This document shows positions 33,704 through 42,195 of a stretch of 64,000 nt of DNA, one piece after another. Under the pieces are notes generated by a model, which worked only from the letters and a program-made list of their open reading frames with translations, ran no database searches and was not told where the DNA came from. The translations under genes and the position numbers were made by a program. This stretch comes from an uncultured Craurococcus sp. (GTDB taxonomy: Bacteria > Pseudomonadota > Alphaproteobacteria > Acetobacterales > Acetobacteraceae): NCBI GenBank assembly GCA_902805545.1, contig CADCTD010000001.1, positions 1 through 64,000 on the forward strand, read 5' to 3'. Numbering within the stretch: the stretch's first letter is position 1; each line of letters opens with the position of its first letter.

Positions 33704-34471
33704 ATGATTGCCCTGCCCGAGACCCCGAGCTTCCGCCTCGACGGCCGCCGCGCCCTCGTCACCGGCGCCGGCCGCGGCATCGGCCTCGCCGCCGCCGCGG
33801 CGCTGGCCGGGGCAGGGGCCTCGGTCACGCTTGCGGCCCGCAGCGCGGAGGAGGTGGAGGCCGCCGCCGCCGCCATCCGCGCCGGGGGCGGCCAAGCCGA
33901 GGCCCTGACGCTCGATGTCGCCGATACCGCCGCCGTCCAGGCCGCCATCGCGGCGCGCCCGGCCTTCCACGCCTTCGTCAACAATGCCGGCACTTCCCGC
34001 CACGGCCCATTCCTCGAGGTGACGGAGGCCGATTTCGATGCCGTGCTGGCGCTGAACCTCCGCGGCTGCTTTTTCGCGGCGCAAGCGGTCGCCCGCCGCA
34101 TGGCGGCCGAGGGCATCCCCGGCTCCATCATCAACATCTCCTCGCAGATGGGCCATGTCGGCGGCCCCAACCGCAGCGTCTACTGCGCGAGCAAATGGGC
34201 GATGGAGGGCTGGACCAAGGCGATGGCGATCGAGCTCGGCCCGCTTGGCATCCGCGCCAACACCATCGGCCCCACCTTCATCGAGACGCCCATGACCCGG
34301 CCCTTCTTCGAGCGCCCCGAATTCGCCGATTGGGTGCTGAGCAAGATCAAGCTCGGCCGCCTCGGTCAGGTGCAGGACCTGATGGGCCCGGTCGTCTTCC
34401 TCGCCTCCGACGCCTCCGCGCTGATGACCGGCTCCGCAATGCTCATCGATGGCGGCTGGACCGCCGAGTAA
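33704..34471 (+). CDS. Short-chain dehydrogenase/reductase
   Basis: A 255-residue SDR. It has VTGAGRGIGLAAAAALAGAG, FVNNAGTSRHGP and the catalytic YCASKWAMEGWTKAMA; the tail is MTGSAMLIDGGWTAE. It is the first gene of a plus-strand operon with a HisD-like dehydrogenase 15 bases downstream. In DHPS (dihydroxypropanesulfonate) degradation an SDR (HpsO) accompanies the HisD-like HpsN, and this pairing resembles that. Gluconate 5-dehydrogenase-type activity is another possibility. Confidence 0.9.
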   Translation: MIALPETPSFRLDGRRALVTGAGRGIGLAAAAALAGAGASVTLAARSAEEVEAAAAAIRAGGGQAEALTLDVADTAAVQAAIAARPAFHAFVNNAGTSRHGPFLEVTEADFDAVLALNLRGCFFAAQAVARRMAAEGIPGSIINISSQMGHVGGPNRSVYCASKWAMEGWTKAMAIELGPLGIRANTIGPTFIETPMTRPFFERPEFADWVLSKIKLGRLGQVQDLMGPVVFLASDASALMTGSAMLIDGGWTAE

Positions 34472-34486
34472 GGGAAACGTCCGACC

Positions 34487-35800
34487 ATGGCCCGCTGGCT
34501 CAAGCAAAGCATCCCCGCCGCCGAAAAGGCCGATGCGGATACCAAGACCCGCGCCATCGTCGAGGGCCTGCTCGCCGATATCGGACAGCGCGGCGACGCC
34601 GCCGTGCGCGACTACTCGGTGAAGTTCGACGGCTGGGACCGCGCCGACTACCGCCTGACCGATGCCGAGATCCGCGAGTGCCTGGATCAACTCACCGGCC
34701 AGGACCTCGAGGATATCCGCTTCGCCCAGGCCCAGGTCCGCAATTTCGCCGAGCACCAGAAGGCGGCGCTGAAGGACATCGAGGTCGAGACGCTGCCCGG
34801 CATCGTCCTCGGCCACAAGAACATCCCGGTAAACTCGGTCGGCTGCTACGTCCCTGGCGGCAAGTACCCGCTGCTCGCCTCCGCCCATATGTCCGTGGTG
34901 ACGGCGAAGGTCGCCGGCGTTCCCCGCATCGTCACCTGCGCGCCCCCCTACAAGGGCAAGCCGGCCCCTGCCATCGTCGCCGCCCAGCACCTGGCCGGCG
35001 CCGACGTGATCTACTGCCTCGGCGGCGTCCAGGCCGTCGGCGCCATGGCGCTGGGGACGGAGAGCATCGCCGCGGTCGACATGCTGGTCGGCCCCGGCAA
35101 TGCCTTCGTCGCCGAGGCCAAGCGCCAGCTCTATGGCCGCGTCGGCATCGACCTCTTCGCCGGCCCGACCGAGACCCTCGTCATTGCCGACGAGACGGTG
35201 GATGCCGAGCTCTGTGCGACGGACCTCCTCGGCCAGGCCGAGCACGGCCCAACCAGCCCCGCCATTCTGCTGACGGACTCGGAGAAACTCGCCCGCGAGA
35301 CCATGGCCGAGGTCGAGCGCCTGCTGGAGATCCTGCCGACCGCCGAGATCGCCCGGAAGGCTTGGCAGGATTACGGCGAGGTGATCGTCTGCGACAGCCT
35401 CGAGGAGATGGTGCGGGAAGCCGACCGCATCGCCTCCGAGCATGTCCAGGTGATGACCCGCGACGACGATCACTTCCTGCGCCACATGACGAACTACGGC
35501 GCGCTCTTCCTCGGCCCCCGTACCAATGTCTCCTATGGCGACAAGGTCATCGGCACCAACCACACCCTGCCGACGCAGAAGGCGGCGCGCTACACCGGCG
35601 GCCTCTGGGTTGGGAAGTTCCTGAAGACCGTCACCTACCAGCGCGTTCTCACCGACGAGGCGAGCGCCATGATCGGCGAGGCCTGCTCCCGCCTCTGCAT
35701 GCTGGAGGGCTTCGCCGGCCATGCCGAGCAGGCCAATATCCGCGTCCGCCGCTATGGCGGCCGCAATATCCCCTACGCCACGGCGGCCGAGAAGCGCTAA
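34487..35800 (+). CDS. Histidinol dehydrogenase-like (HpsN-type) dehydrogenase
   Basis: A 437-residue zinc dehydrogenase of the HisD family. Equivalents of the HisD metal ligands are present (Gln250 and His253 in [11 protein letters not shown], Asp352 in YGDKVIG, His412 in EGFAGHAEQ), as is the catalytic Glu318-His319 pair in [11 protein letters not shown]-site blocks such as [11 protein letters not shown] are also intact. No other his genes are near, and it sits in a catabolic operon, so it is more likely a paralogue that oxidises an alcohol to a carboxylate with two NAD, as HpsN (sulfopropanediol dehydrogenase) does. The family is certain, the substrate is inference. Confidence 0.85.
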   Translation: MARWLKQSIPAAEKADADTKTRAIVEGLLADIGQRGDAAVRDYSVKFDGWDRADYRLTDAEIRECLDQLTGQDLEDIRFAQAQVRNFAEHQKAALKDIEVETLPGIVLGHKNIPVNSVGCYVPGGKYPLLASAHMSVVTAKVAGVPRIVTCAPPYKGKPAPAIVAAQHLAGADVIYCLGGVQAVGAMALGTESIAAVDMLVGPGNAFVAEAKRQLYGRVGIDLFAGPTETLVIADETVDAELCATDLLGQAEHGPTSPAILLTDSEKLARETMAEVERLLEILPTAEIARKAWQDYGEVIVCDSLEEMVREADRIASEHVQVMTRDDDHFLRHMTNYGALFLGPRTNVSYGDKVIGTNHTLPTQKAARYTGGLWVGKFLKTVTYQRVLTDEASAMIGEACSRLCMLEGFAGHAEQANIRVRRYGGRNIPYATAAEKR

Positions 35801-37032
35801 TGGCCCTCGACCTGCTGCTCCGCAACGCCCGCCTGCCCGACGGCACCGCCACCGATATCGGCATCGAGGGCGGCTTCATCGCCGCCCTCGCGCCGAACCT
35901 CGCAGCCGATGCGGCGGAGGTGATCGACTGCGCCGGCCGCCTCGTCTCCCCCGGCTTCGTCGAGACGCATATCCACCTCGACAAGACCTGCACCATCGAC
36001 CGCTGCGCCTGCGAGACCGCCCGATTCCCGCACCACGCGATGGAACGCACCAGCACCATCAAGCACACATTCACCGTGGAGGACGTCACCTCCCGCGCCC
36101 GCCGCACGCTGGAGAAGTGCATCGGCCACGGCACCACGCTGATGCGCACCCATGCCGAGGTCGACCCGAAGGTCGGCCTGCGCGGCTTCGAGGGCGTCAA
36201 GGCCCTGGTCGACGAATACAAATGGGCCATCGACATCGAGATCTGCGTGATGCCGCAGGAGGGCTTGCTCAACAACCCCGGCACCGATGAGCTGATGGTG
36301 GCCGCGCTGCGCAACGGCGCCCGCGTGGTCGGCGCCGCCCCCTCCTATGACAGCGACCCAGCCGGCCAGATCCGCCGCGTCTTCGAGCTGGCCCGCGAGT
36401 TCGACGCCGATATCGACATGCATGTCGACAGCGGCTCCTCCGCCGCCCATCTCGACATCCGCCTGGTCTGCGAGCTGACCGAGCAGTATGGCTGGGGCGG
36501 GCGCGTCGCCTGCGGCCACCTGACGAAGCTCTCCGTCATGCCGCTGCCGGAGCTGGACGAGATGGCTCGTCGCATGGCCGATGCCGGCGTCGCGCTCACC
36601 GTCCTGCCCGCGACCGACCTCTATCTCGGCGGCCGCGACAAGGACCATCGCATCGAGCGCAGCGTGGCGGATGCCAACCGCCTGCACCGCCTCGGCGTCA
36701 CCTGCTCGCTGTCATCGAACAACATCCTCAACGCCTTCACCCCGATGGGCGACGGCCAGCTCATCCGCATGGCCAACCTCTATGCCAACGTCACCCAGCA
36801 CGCGATGCCGGACGACCTGCGCGAGACCTGGTCCATGTTCACCACCGAGTCAGCCAGGCTGATGCGCCGCCCCGGCTACGGCATGGCAGTGGGCAACCCC
36901 GCCGACCTCACCCTGGTCGACGCGCCCGACCCGGTCGCGGCCATCCGCGAGGTTGCGCCGGTCCTCGCCGCCTTCAAGCGCGGCCGCCGCAGCGCGACGC
37001 GCCAGCCCGTCACGCTGCACCGTCCGGAGTGA
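35800..37032 (+). CDS. Amidohydrolase, cytosine deaminase-like
   Basis: A 410-residue metal-dependent hydrolase (TIM barrel with small beta domain). The metal motif is VETHIHLDKTC, and others are RTHAEVDPKVG, DIDMHVDSGSS and CGHLTKLSVM. The late SLSSNNILNAFTPMGDG holds Asn-Asn where cytosine deaminase has Asp-Asn (SDN), so the usual catalytic Asp appears replaced. The true substrate may not be cytosine. Its ATG overlaps the TAA of the previous gene. Confidence 0.85.
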   Translation: MALDLLLRNARLPDGTATDIGIEGGFIAALAPNLAADAAEVIDCAGRLVSPGFVETHIHLDKTCTIDRCACETARFPHHAMERTSTIKHTFTVEDVTSRARRTLEKCIGHGTTLMRTHAEVDPKVGLRGFEGVKALVDEYKWAIDIEICVMPQEGLLNNPGTDELMVAALRNGARVVGAAPSYDSDPAGQIRRVFELAREFDADIDMHVDSGSSAAHLDIRLVCELTEQYGWGGRVACGHLTKLSVMPLPELDEMARRMADAGVALTVLPATDLYLGGRDKDHRIERSVADANRLHRLGVTCSLSSNNILNAFTPMGDGQLIRMANLYANVTQHAMPDDLRETWSMFTTESARLMRRPGYGMAVGNPADLTLVDAPDPVAAIREVAPVLAAFKRGRRSATRQPVTLHRPE

Positions 37033-37910
37033 ACCGCATGTCCAGCGTCACCGACCGCCGCCGCCGCTTCCGCGGCATCCTCGCCGGCTCCGCCTGCATT
37101 CATCCCGGCTCCGTCTTCGACCCGATGTCGGCCCGCATCGCCGAGGATCTCGGCTTCGAGGTCGGCATGTATGCCGGCTCCACCGCCTCGCTGACCGTGC
37201 TCGGCGCCCCCGACCTCATCGTGCTTACGCTCAGCGAATTCGCGGAGCAGGCCCGCCGCATCTGCCGCGCCGTCCGCACCCTGCCCGTGCTGGTCGATGC
37301 CGACCACGGCTACGGCAATGCGCTGAACGCCATGCGCACGGTGGAGGAGCTGGAGAATGCCGGCGTTGCCGCCATGACGCTGGAGGACACCGTCCTCCCG
37401 CGTCCGCATGGCGATGGCAAGGTCACGTTGATCCCGCTGGAGGAAGGCCTCGGCAAGCTGCGCGCAGCGCTCGCCGCACGCGACGACCCCTCCTTCGTCA
37501 TAGTCGCCCGCAGCGGCGTCGTCTCGGTCAATGGCGTGGAGGATGCCGTTGCCCGGACCAAGGCCTATACGGCGAGCGGCGCCGACGCCCTGTTCTACAC
37601 CGGCATCAGGACCCGTGCCGAGCTCGACGCCGTCGCTGCCGTCGCCACCCTCCCGCTCATCCTCGGCGGGATCGAGGGCACGGAGCTGAAGGACCGTGAC
37701 TACCTCGCCGCCCGCGGCGTCCGCATCGCCCTCCAGGGCCACCAGCCGATCATGGCCGCGCAGCAGGCCGTCTACGCCACGCTGAAGGCGCTCCGCGACG
37801 GCGTGCAGCCCGCCGACCTGCCAGGCCTGCCGAGTGCCGAGCTCATGCCCCGAATCACCCGCGACGCCGACTACAAGCGCTGGACGAAAGATTTCCTCGG
37901 AGGAAACTAG
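37029..37910 (+). CDS. PEP mutase/isocitrate lyase family protein (oxaloacetate decarboxylase-like)
   Basis: A 293-residue TIM-barrel enzyme. Family blocks are CIHPGSVFDPMSARIAEDLG, LVDADHGYGNALNAMRTVEE and AAMTLEDTVLPRPHGDG, with the Asp-rich Mg-binding loop DADHGYG. The pattern fits oxaloacetate decarboxylases of the PA4872 type rather than isocitrate lyase, which has a KKCGH motif not present here. It should cleave or decarboxylate a 2-oxoacid. A GTG at 37029 overlaps the preceding stop; an ATG at 37038 is equally possible. The 2-hydroxyacid oxidase gene starts 2 bases later. Confidence 0.85.
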   Translation: MNRMSSVTDRRRRFRGILAGSACIHPGSVFDPMSARIAEDLGFEVGMYAGSTASLTVLGAPDLIVLTLSEFAEQARRICRAVRTLPVLVDADHGYGNALNAMRTVEELENAGVAAMTLEDTVLPRPHGDGKVTLIPLEEGLGKLRAALAARDDPSFVIVARSGVVSVNGVEDAVARTKAYTASGADALFYTGIRTRAELDAVAAVATLPLILGGIEGTELKDRDYLAARGVRIALQGHQPIMAAQQAVYATLKALRDGVQPADLPGLPSAELMPRITRDADYKRWTKDFLGGN

Positions 37911-37912
37911 AG

Positions 37913-39010
37913 ATGTCGAATACGGCGGAAAGCCCCTTCCAGACCCTCCATGAATTCGTCAAGGAGGCGAAGGGCCGCCTCAGCCCCGGCAATTGGGACT
38001 ACCTGGTCGGCGCCACCGAGACCGAGACGACGATGATGCGCAACCGCGCCGCCATCGACAGCCTCGCCTTCCGCCCCCGCGTCCTGCGCGACGTCTCCAG
38101 CATCGACCTTTCCGGCCGCTTTCTCGGCAAGCCCATCACCCTGCCGCTGATGCTCGCCCCCGTAGGCGGCCTCGAGAATTTCGATCCCGAAGGTGGCGCC
38201 CCAGCGGCCCGCGCCGCGGCCGAATTCGGCGTCCCCATCATGGTCTCCTCCGTCTCGATGCCGGGGCTGGAGCCGATGGCAAAGGCAGGGCAGGGACCCA
38301 AGGTCTTCCAGCTCTACGTTCGCGGCGACTGGCCCTGGATCGAGGAGATCAGCCAGCGCGCCATCGATGCCGGCTACGACGCCTTCTGCCTCACCGTCGA
38401 CACGGCGATCTACAGCCGCCGCGAGCGCGACATCGCCAAGCGCTTCGTCAAGCCCTGGCGCCAGCGCGCCACCGGGCAGCACTTCCAGGCCGCGCTGAAC
38501 TGGGACGATGTGAAGCGCTGGAAGGACCGCTTCCCCAGTACCCCGCTCGCCCTCAAGGGAATCGCCACCGCGGAGGATGCCGTCCTCGCCGTCGAGCACG
38601 GCGTCGAGGTGGTCTACGTCTCCAACCACGGCGGCCGCCAGCTCGACCACGGCCGCGGCTCCATCGCCGTGCTGCCCGAGGTGGTGAAGGCCGTCGAGGG
38701 CCGCGCCAAGGTCTGGGTCGATGGCGGCTTCGTCCGCGGCACGGATATCGTGAAGGCCATCATCCTCGGCGCCGAGCTGGTCGGGATGGGCCGGATGTAT
38801 TGCTATGCCCTGGCCGCCGCCGGCGAGGCCGGCGTCGTCCGCATGTTCCAGCTCCTGCAGGAGGAGGTCCACGAGGTCCTTGGCCTGCTCGGCGTCAACA
38901 GCTTCGGCCAGCTCGATGGCAGCTACCTCCATCCCGTCGCACCAGTCGTGCCGCCGCACGTCCACAGCGCCTTTCCGCTGACCAACCTCAGCGATCCGGG
39001 ATACCGCTAG
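37913..39010 (+). CDS. FMN-dependent alpha-hydroxy-acid oxidase/dehydrogenase
   Basis: A 365-residue TIM-barrel flavoenzyme of the lactate/glycolate oxidase family. Substrate and FMN motifs are LMLAPVGGLENF, FQLYVRGD, LTVDTAIYSRRERD (Asp and Arg) and the catalytic His239 in VSNHGGRQLDHGRG. VWVDGGFVRGTDIVKA is the phosphate-binding end. It oxidises a 2-hydroxyacid to a 2-oxoacid, the likely substrate of the lyase encoded just before. GGAGG precedes the ATG. Its stop shares CTAG with the convergent gamma-glutamyltransferase gene. Confidence 0.92.
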   Translation: MSNTAESPFQTLHEFVKEAKGRLSPGNWDYLVGATETETTMMRNRAAIDSLAFRPRVLRDVSSIDLSGRFLGKPITLPLMLAPVGGLENFDPEGGAPAARAAAEFGVPIMVSSVSMPGLEPMAKAGQGPKVFQLYVRGDWPWIEEISQRAIDAGYDAFCLTVDTAIYSRRERDIAKRFVKPWRQRATGQHFQAALNWDDVKRWKDRFPSTPLALKGIATAEDAVLAVEHGVEVVYVSNHGGRQLDHGRGSIAVLPEVVKAVEGRAKVWVDGGFVRGTDIVKAIILGAELVGMGRMYCYALAAAGEAGVVRMFQLLQEEVHEVLGLLGVNSFGQLDGSYLHPVAPVVPPHVHSAFPLTNLSDPGYR

Positions 39011-40635
39011 ACGCCGGCGGCATACCCATCCCGCTGCGGATCGGCGCCGCCCTCGGCGGTGCCGTCCCAGACGGCGATCCCATGCACGCCGGCGAAGGCA
39101 TAGCTCTGGTAGCTCCGCTTCGTCGGGTAGCCCATCGCCTGCAAGGCTCGCTCCGTCGCGCGGGGGATGCGGTTTGACAGATCGATGGTCTCGCTCGTTG
39201 CGGAGAAGCGCGGCGCCATGACAGCCTCCTGCATCCCCATTCCCCAATCGAGCAGGTTGAGCAGCACCTGCGCGACCGCGACGGTGATCCAGGCCCCGCC
39301 TGGCGCCCCGAGCGTCGCGACTGGCCGGCCCTCCCGCAGCACGATCGTCGGCGTCATCGAGGAATAACGCCGCTTCCCCGGCGCGATCGACCCGGCCCGC
39401 CCCGGCCGCGGGTCCATCCAGTTCATCGCCCCGTTCAACATGAACCCCATCCCCGGCACGATGAGGCCGGAGGGCACGGCCAGCGTGTGCGTCATCGAGA
39501 CCATCATGCCCTCGGCGTCGACACAGGAGACATGGGTGGTGTTCGGCGCATCGCTCCCCGCCCGTGTCAGCGAGGCCCGCTCCCCCCGCCGGATGCGTGC
39601 CGCGCACTCATCGGCATAGGCATCGGACAGCAGCCGCCCGACCGGCACGTCCTGGAAGGATGGATCGCCGACATGCGCCTCCTTGTCGATGCCGGCAATC
39701 TTCATCGCCTCCGCCACCACCGCGATGTAGTCGGGTGTGTTGTGCCCGAGCGCGACGAGGTCGAACCGCTCCAGGATCCTCAGCATCTCGCCGACGACGA
39801 CACCCCCCGCCGGCGGCTCCGGCAGGGCCAGCTCATAGCCACGATAGGGCACGAGCAGCGGCGGCCCCTCCGCCACCCGGAACCCCTCGAGGTCGGCGGC
39901 CGAGATCAGCCCGCCCCGCTCCTCCATCGCCGCGACGATCGCCCGTGCGATCCGCCCCCGGTAGAACTCCTCCGCGCCGTCCTCGGCCAGCACCCGGAGC
40001 GTTGCTGCCAGCTCCGGATTGCGCACGGCTTCCCCAAGCCGCTTCGGCGTCCCGTCCTCCCGCAGGTAAAGCCGCCGCCCATCCTCGGTGTAGCCAAGCT
40101 TCTCCGGATAGCTCATCCGCCCGTAGGGCCGCTCGTCGAGGGTGAACATCGCCTGCACATGCGGCCGGATGATCCAGCCATCCTCGGCGAAGCCGATCGC
40201 CGCCTCGAACAGGCTCGCCCAGGGCTTTCGCCCGAGCCGGGCATGCGCATCGGCGAAGACCCGCACCGCCCCCGGCACTGTCACCGCCTTCGCCCCGCAC
40301 TCGTTCTCGTAGCCCCGCACCCGGTAGCCAAAGCCGTCGGGGCATTCGCCGAGGAAATCCGCCTCCCACATATCCGCCCGCGCCGCGCCCGGGCAGGTGC
40401 CGAGCCCGTTGAGCACCACATGCGTCCCGCTTGCGGGATCGAGGATCTGCAAGGTGGCGATTCCGCCGATGCCGCACATCATCGGATCGACCACGCCCTG
40501 CGTCAGCGCACAGGCCAGCGCCGCGTCCAGCGCATTGCCGCCGGCGGCGAGCATCGCGGCGCCGGCCTCCACCGCCTCCGGCTGCGGCGCGACGACCATG
40601 GCGCGCGGGGAGGGGAGGCGACGCTCCGGCCGCAT
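39007..40635 (-). CDS. Gamma-glutamyltransferase family protein
   Basis: A 542-residue Ntn-hydrolase of the GGT family. The autoprocessing site is PNTTHVSCVD, with Thr366 the new N-terminal nucleophile; GKRRYSSMTPTIV and LGAPGGAWI match the small-subunit core. No signal peptide is visible, so it would be cytoplasmic, unlike classical periplasmic GGT. Members include cephalosporin acylase-like and oxamate amidohydrolase-type enzymes, so the substrate could be an amide other than glutathione. It starts by TGATG overlap with the dioxygenase-like gene. Confidence 0.88.
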   Translation of the reverse strand: MRPERRLPSPRAMVVAPQPEAVEAGAAMLAAGGNALDAALACALTQGVVDPMMCGIGGIATLQILDPASGTHVVLNGLGTCPGAARADMWEADFLGECPDGFGYRVRGYENECGAKAVTVPGAVRVFADAHARLGRKPWASLFEAAIGFAEDGWIIRPHVQAMFTLDERPYGRMSYPEKLGYTEDGRRLYLREDGTPKRLGEAVRNPELAATLRVLAEDGAEEFYRGRIARAIVAAMEERGGLISAADLEGFRVAEGPPLLVPYRGYELALPEPPAGGVVVGEMLRILERFDLVALGHNTPDYIAVVAEAMKIAGIDKEAHVGDPSFQDVPVGRLLSDAYADECAARIRRGERASLTRAGSDAPNTTHVSCVDAEGMMVSMTHTLAVPSGLIVPGMGFMLNGAMNWMDPRPGRAGSIAPGKRRYSSMTPTIVLREGRPVATLGAPGGAWITVAVAQVLLNLLDWGMGMQEAVMAPRFSATSETIDLSNRIPRATERALQAMGYPTKRSYQSYAFAGVHGIAVWDGTAEGGADPQRDGYAAGV

Positions 40636-41636
40636 CACTCCGCCGCCCTCAGCTGATCCCACCAGGCGCATTCCCCCGGCATGACGGCGTGGTTTCCCGG
40701 CAGTACCTGCACCGGGGCCCGCTCGCCATCCGCCGCCGCCTTCAGCCGCATCCGGCGCGCCTCCGCCCGCATCCCGGGCGCTCCCCAGCGCCGCTCATGC
40801 CCCCAGAGGCTCGGCCCCGAGGTCATCTCGACCGCCTGCCAGGAGCCAGGGTCGATCGCCCGCCCGCCCCAGCCATACTCGACCATGAAGCCGCCCGGCG
40901 TCCGGGCATAGAAGCTGGTCATGAAGTCGTTGGTGTGCCGCCCAAGGCCGGTGCCGACCCGCCCTTCCTCCAGCATCGCCAGGTCATAGCCCTGGCCCAC
41001 ATCGTCGAGGCTGAACAGCTCCAGCATCAGGTGATGCAGCCCGGCCTGCCCGGTCTCGATCAGCGCCAGCGAATGGTGCCGCGGATTGACGTGCAGGAAG
41101 GTTGCTTTGAAGGGATGCGTGACGAAGTCCGAGACCCGGAACCCCAGCACATCCCGGTAGAAGGGCAGCACCGCCTCCATCCGCGGCACCGTCAGCACCG
41201 CATGCCCCAGGCCGAGCGGCCCGGTGCGGAAGCCGCTGATGCAGCGCCCCGGCCGGAAGGGCTCCGCCGTCACCTCCGCCCCATGGACGATCTCCAACCG
41301 GTTGCCGAGCGGATCCTCGGTGACGATCAGCCCGGCGACCCGCCGCTGCGCCGCCAGCCCTGCATCCCCCCGCGCGACCGTCACGCCCATGCCCTCCAGC
41401 CGCCCGGCAAGGGCATCGAGCGCCGCCCCATCCGCCACCTCCCAGCCGAAGAAGCGCGCACCGTCGCCCGCGCCGGGCACGACCAGCAGCCGCTGCCTCC
41501 GGTCATCCATGCGGAAGGTGAGCTGCGCGCCGCTTCGCTCGGCAAGCTGCAGCCCGAGCAGCCCGGTGGCGAAATCCGCCCAATCCTCCGTGCTGCTCGC
41601 CTCGATCCCGACATAGCCGAGCGCCTGGATGGCCAT
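40635..41636 (-). CDS. VOC-family extradiol dioxygenase-like protein
   Basis: A 333-residue protein with two pairs of VOC modules, like BphC. Metal ligands appear intact: His in LGLGHAVLTV, His in AGLHHLMLELF, and Glu in GFMVEYGWGG. The N-terminal module (MAIQALGYVGIEASSTEDWA) is typical of 2,3-dihydroxybiphenyl or catechol-type meta-cleavage enzymes. No other aromatic-degradation gene is adjacent. The long C-terminal tail after residue 290 is unusual. ATG 41636 follows the normal start of the family; the upstream in-frame extension has no similarity. Confidence 0.85.
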   Translation of the reverse strand: MAIQALGYVGIEASSTEDWADFATGLLGLQLAERSGAQLTFRMDDRRQRLLVVPGAGDGARFFGWEVADGAALDALAGRLEGMGVTVARGDAGLAAQRRVAGLIVTEDPLGNRLEIVHGAEVTAEPFRPGRCISGFRTGPLGLGHAVLTVPRMEAVLPFYRDVLGFRVSDFVTHPFKATFLHVNPRHHSLALIETGQAGLHHLMLELFSLDDVGQGYDLAMLEEGRVGTGLGRHTNDFMTSFYARTPGGFMVEYGWGGRAIDPGSWQAVEMTSGPSLWGHERRWGAPGMRAEARRMRLKAAADGERAPVQVLPGNHAVMPGECAWWDQLRAAE

Positions 41637-41924
41637 CCTCTCCTCCCGTCGCATGGCGGCGTTCCCGCCAGCATTGCGCCGATGGCGCCGCCCGTCACAC
41701 GAAAAGCGCCGGATGCCCGCCCGAGCCATGGATCGAAGCCCGTCCCACGGCGTGGAATGCCGGCCAACCGAATCCCGCGCCATGCGCGATGCCCTGTCCG
41801 GCGAGAACGACCAAGTATTCCTTATGAAACAACCCTCACATCCGGGGCATATTTCAATTATCTACTCGGATTGGCTGAAGAATCTGCGACCATATGTGCG
41901 TTTCCGAGAAAAGGCTCCTCCGCC

Positions 41925-42191
41925 ATGCGCCATGTATTATTCGGCCTTTCCCTGGCCGTGCTCTCGCTCGCCTTGGTCCCTGGCCTCGCAACAGCCGAGG
42001 CCACCACGCCGCAGCCGGCCCGGGTCTCCGCCGCCATCCAGCCGGATGTCAGCCTGCCCCAGCCGCCGCTGGTCGATTGCCGCCCGGTCTATGCGCCGGC
42101 CGCCATGGCCATAGGCCCCGCCAGCGCCAATCCGGAGCAGGCGACCGAGGGCTTTCTCCTCATCGGCACGGCCTGCACCGTCGCCGAATGA
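41925..42191 (+). CDS. Small secreted protein, unknown
   Basis: An 88-residue protein. The signal peptide MRHVLFGLSLAVLSLALVPG is followed by LATAEA, and the mature part (about 63 residues) is Pro/Ala-rich with two Cys (LVDCRPV and GTACTVAE). No family was recognised. The start at 41925 is the first ATG that gives a signal peptide, with AGAAAAGG upstream; the same frame further upstream is antisense to the dioxygenase-like gene. It sits 4 bases before a LysE gene and may be cotranscribed. Confidence 0.6.
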   Translation: MRHVLFGLSLAVLSLALVPGLATAEATTPQPARVSAAIQPDVSLPQPPLVDCRPVYAPAAMAIGPASANPEQATEGFLLIGTACTVAE

Positions 42192-42195
42192 CGCC

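Noticed and set aside
34487-35800. Biosynthetic histidinol dehydrogenase (hisD)
   Set aside because: Metal and catalytic residues are shared, but there are no histidine genes nearby and the gene is embedded in a catabolic operon with a TRAP binding protein. An HpsN-like paralogue is more likely.
35800-37032. Cytosine deaminase codA
   Set aside because: The late SDN motif is replaced by Asn residues and no pyrimidine genes are adjacent, so only family membership is claimed.
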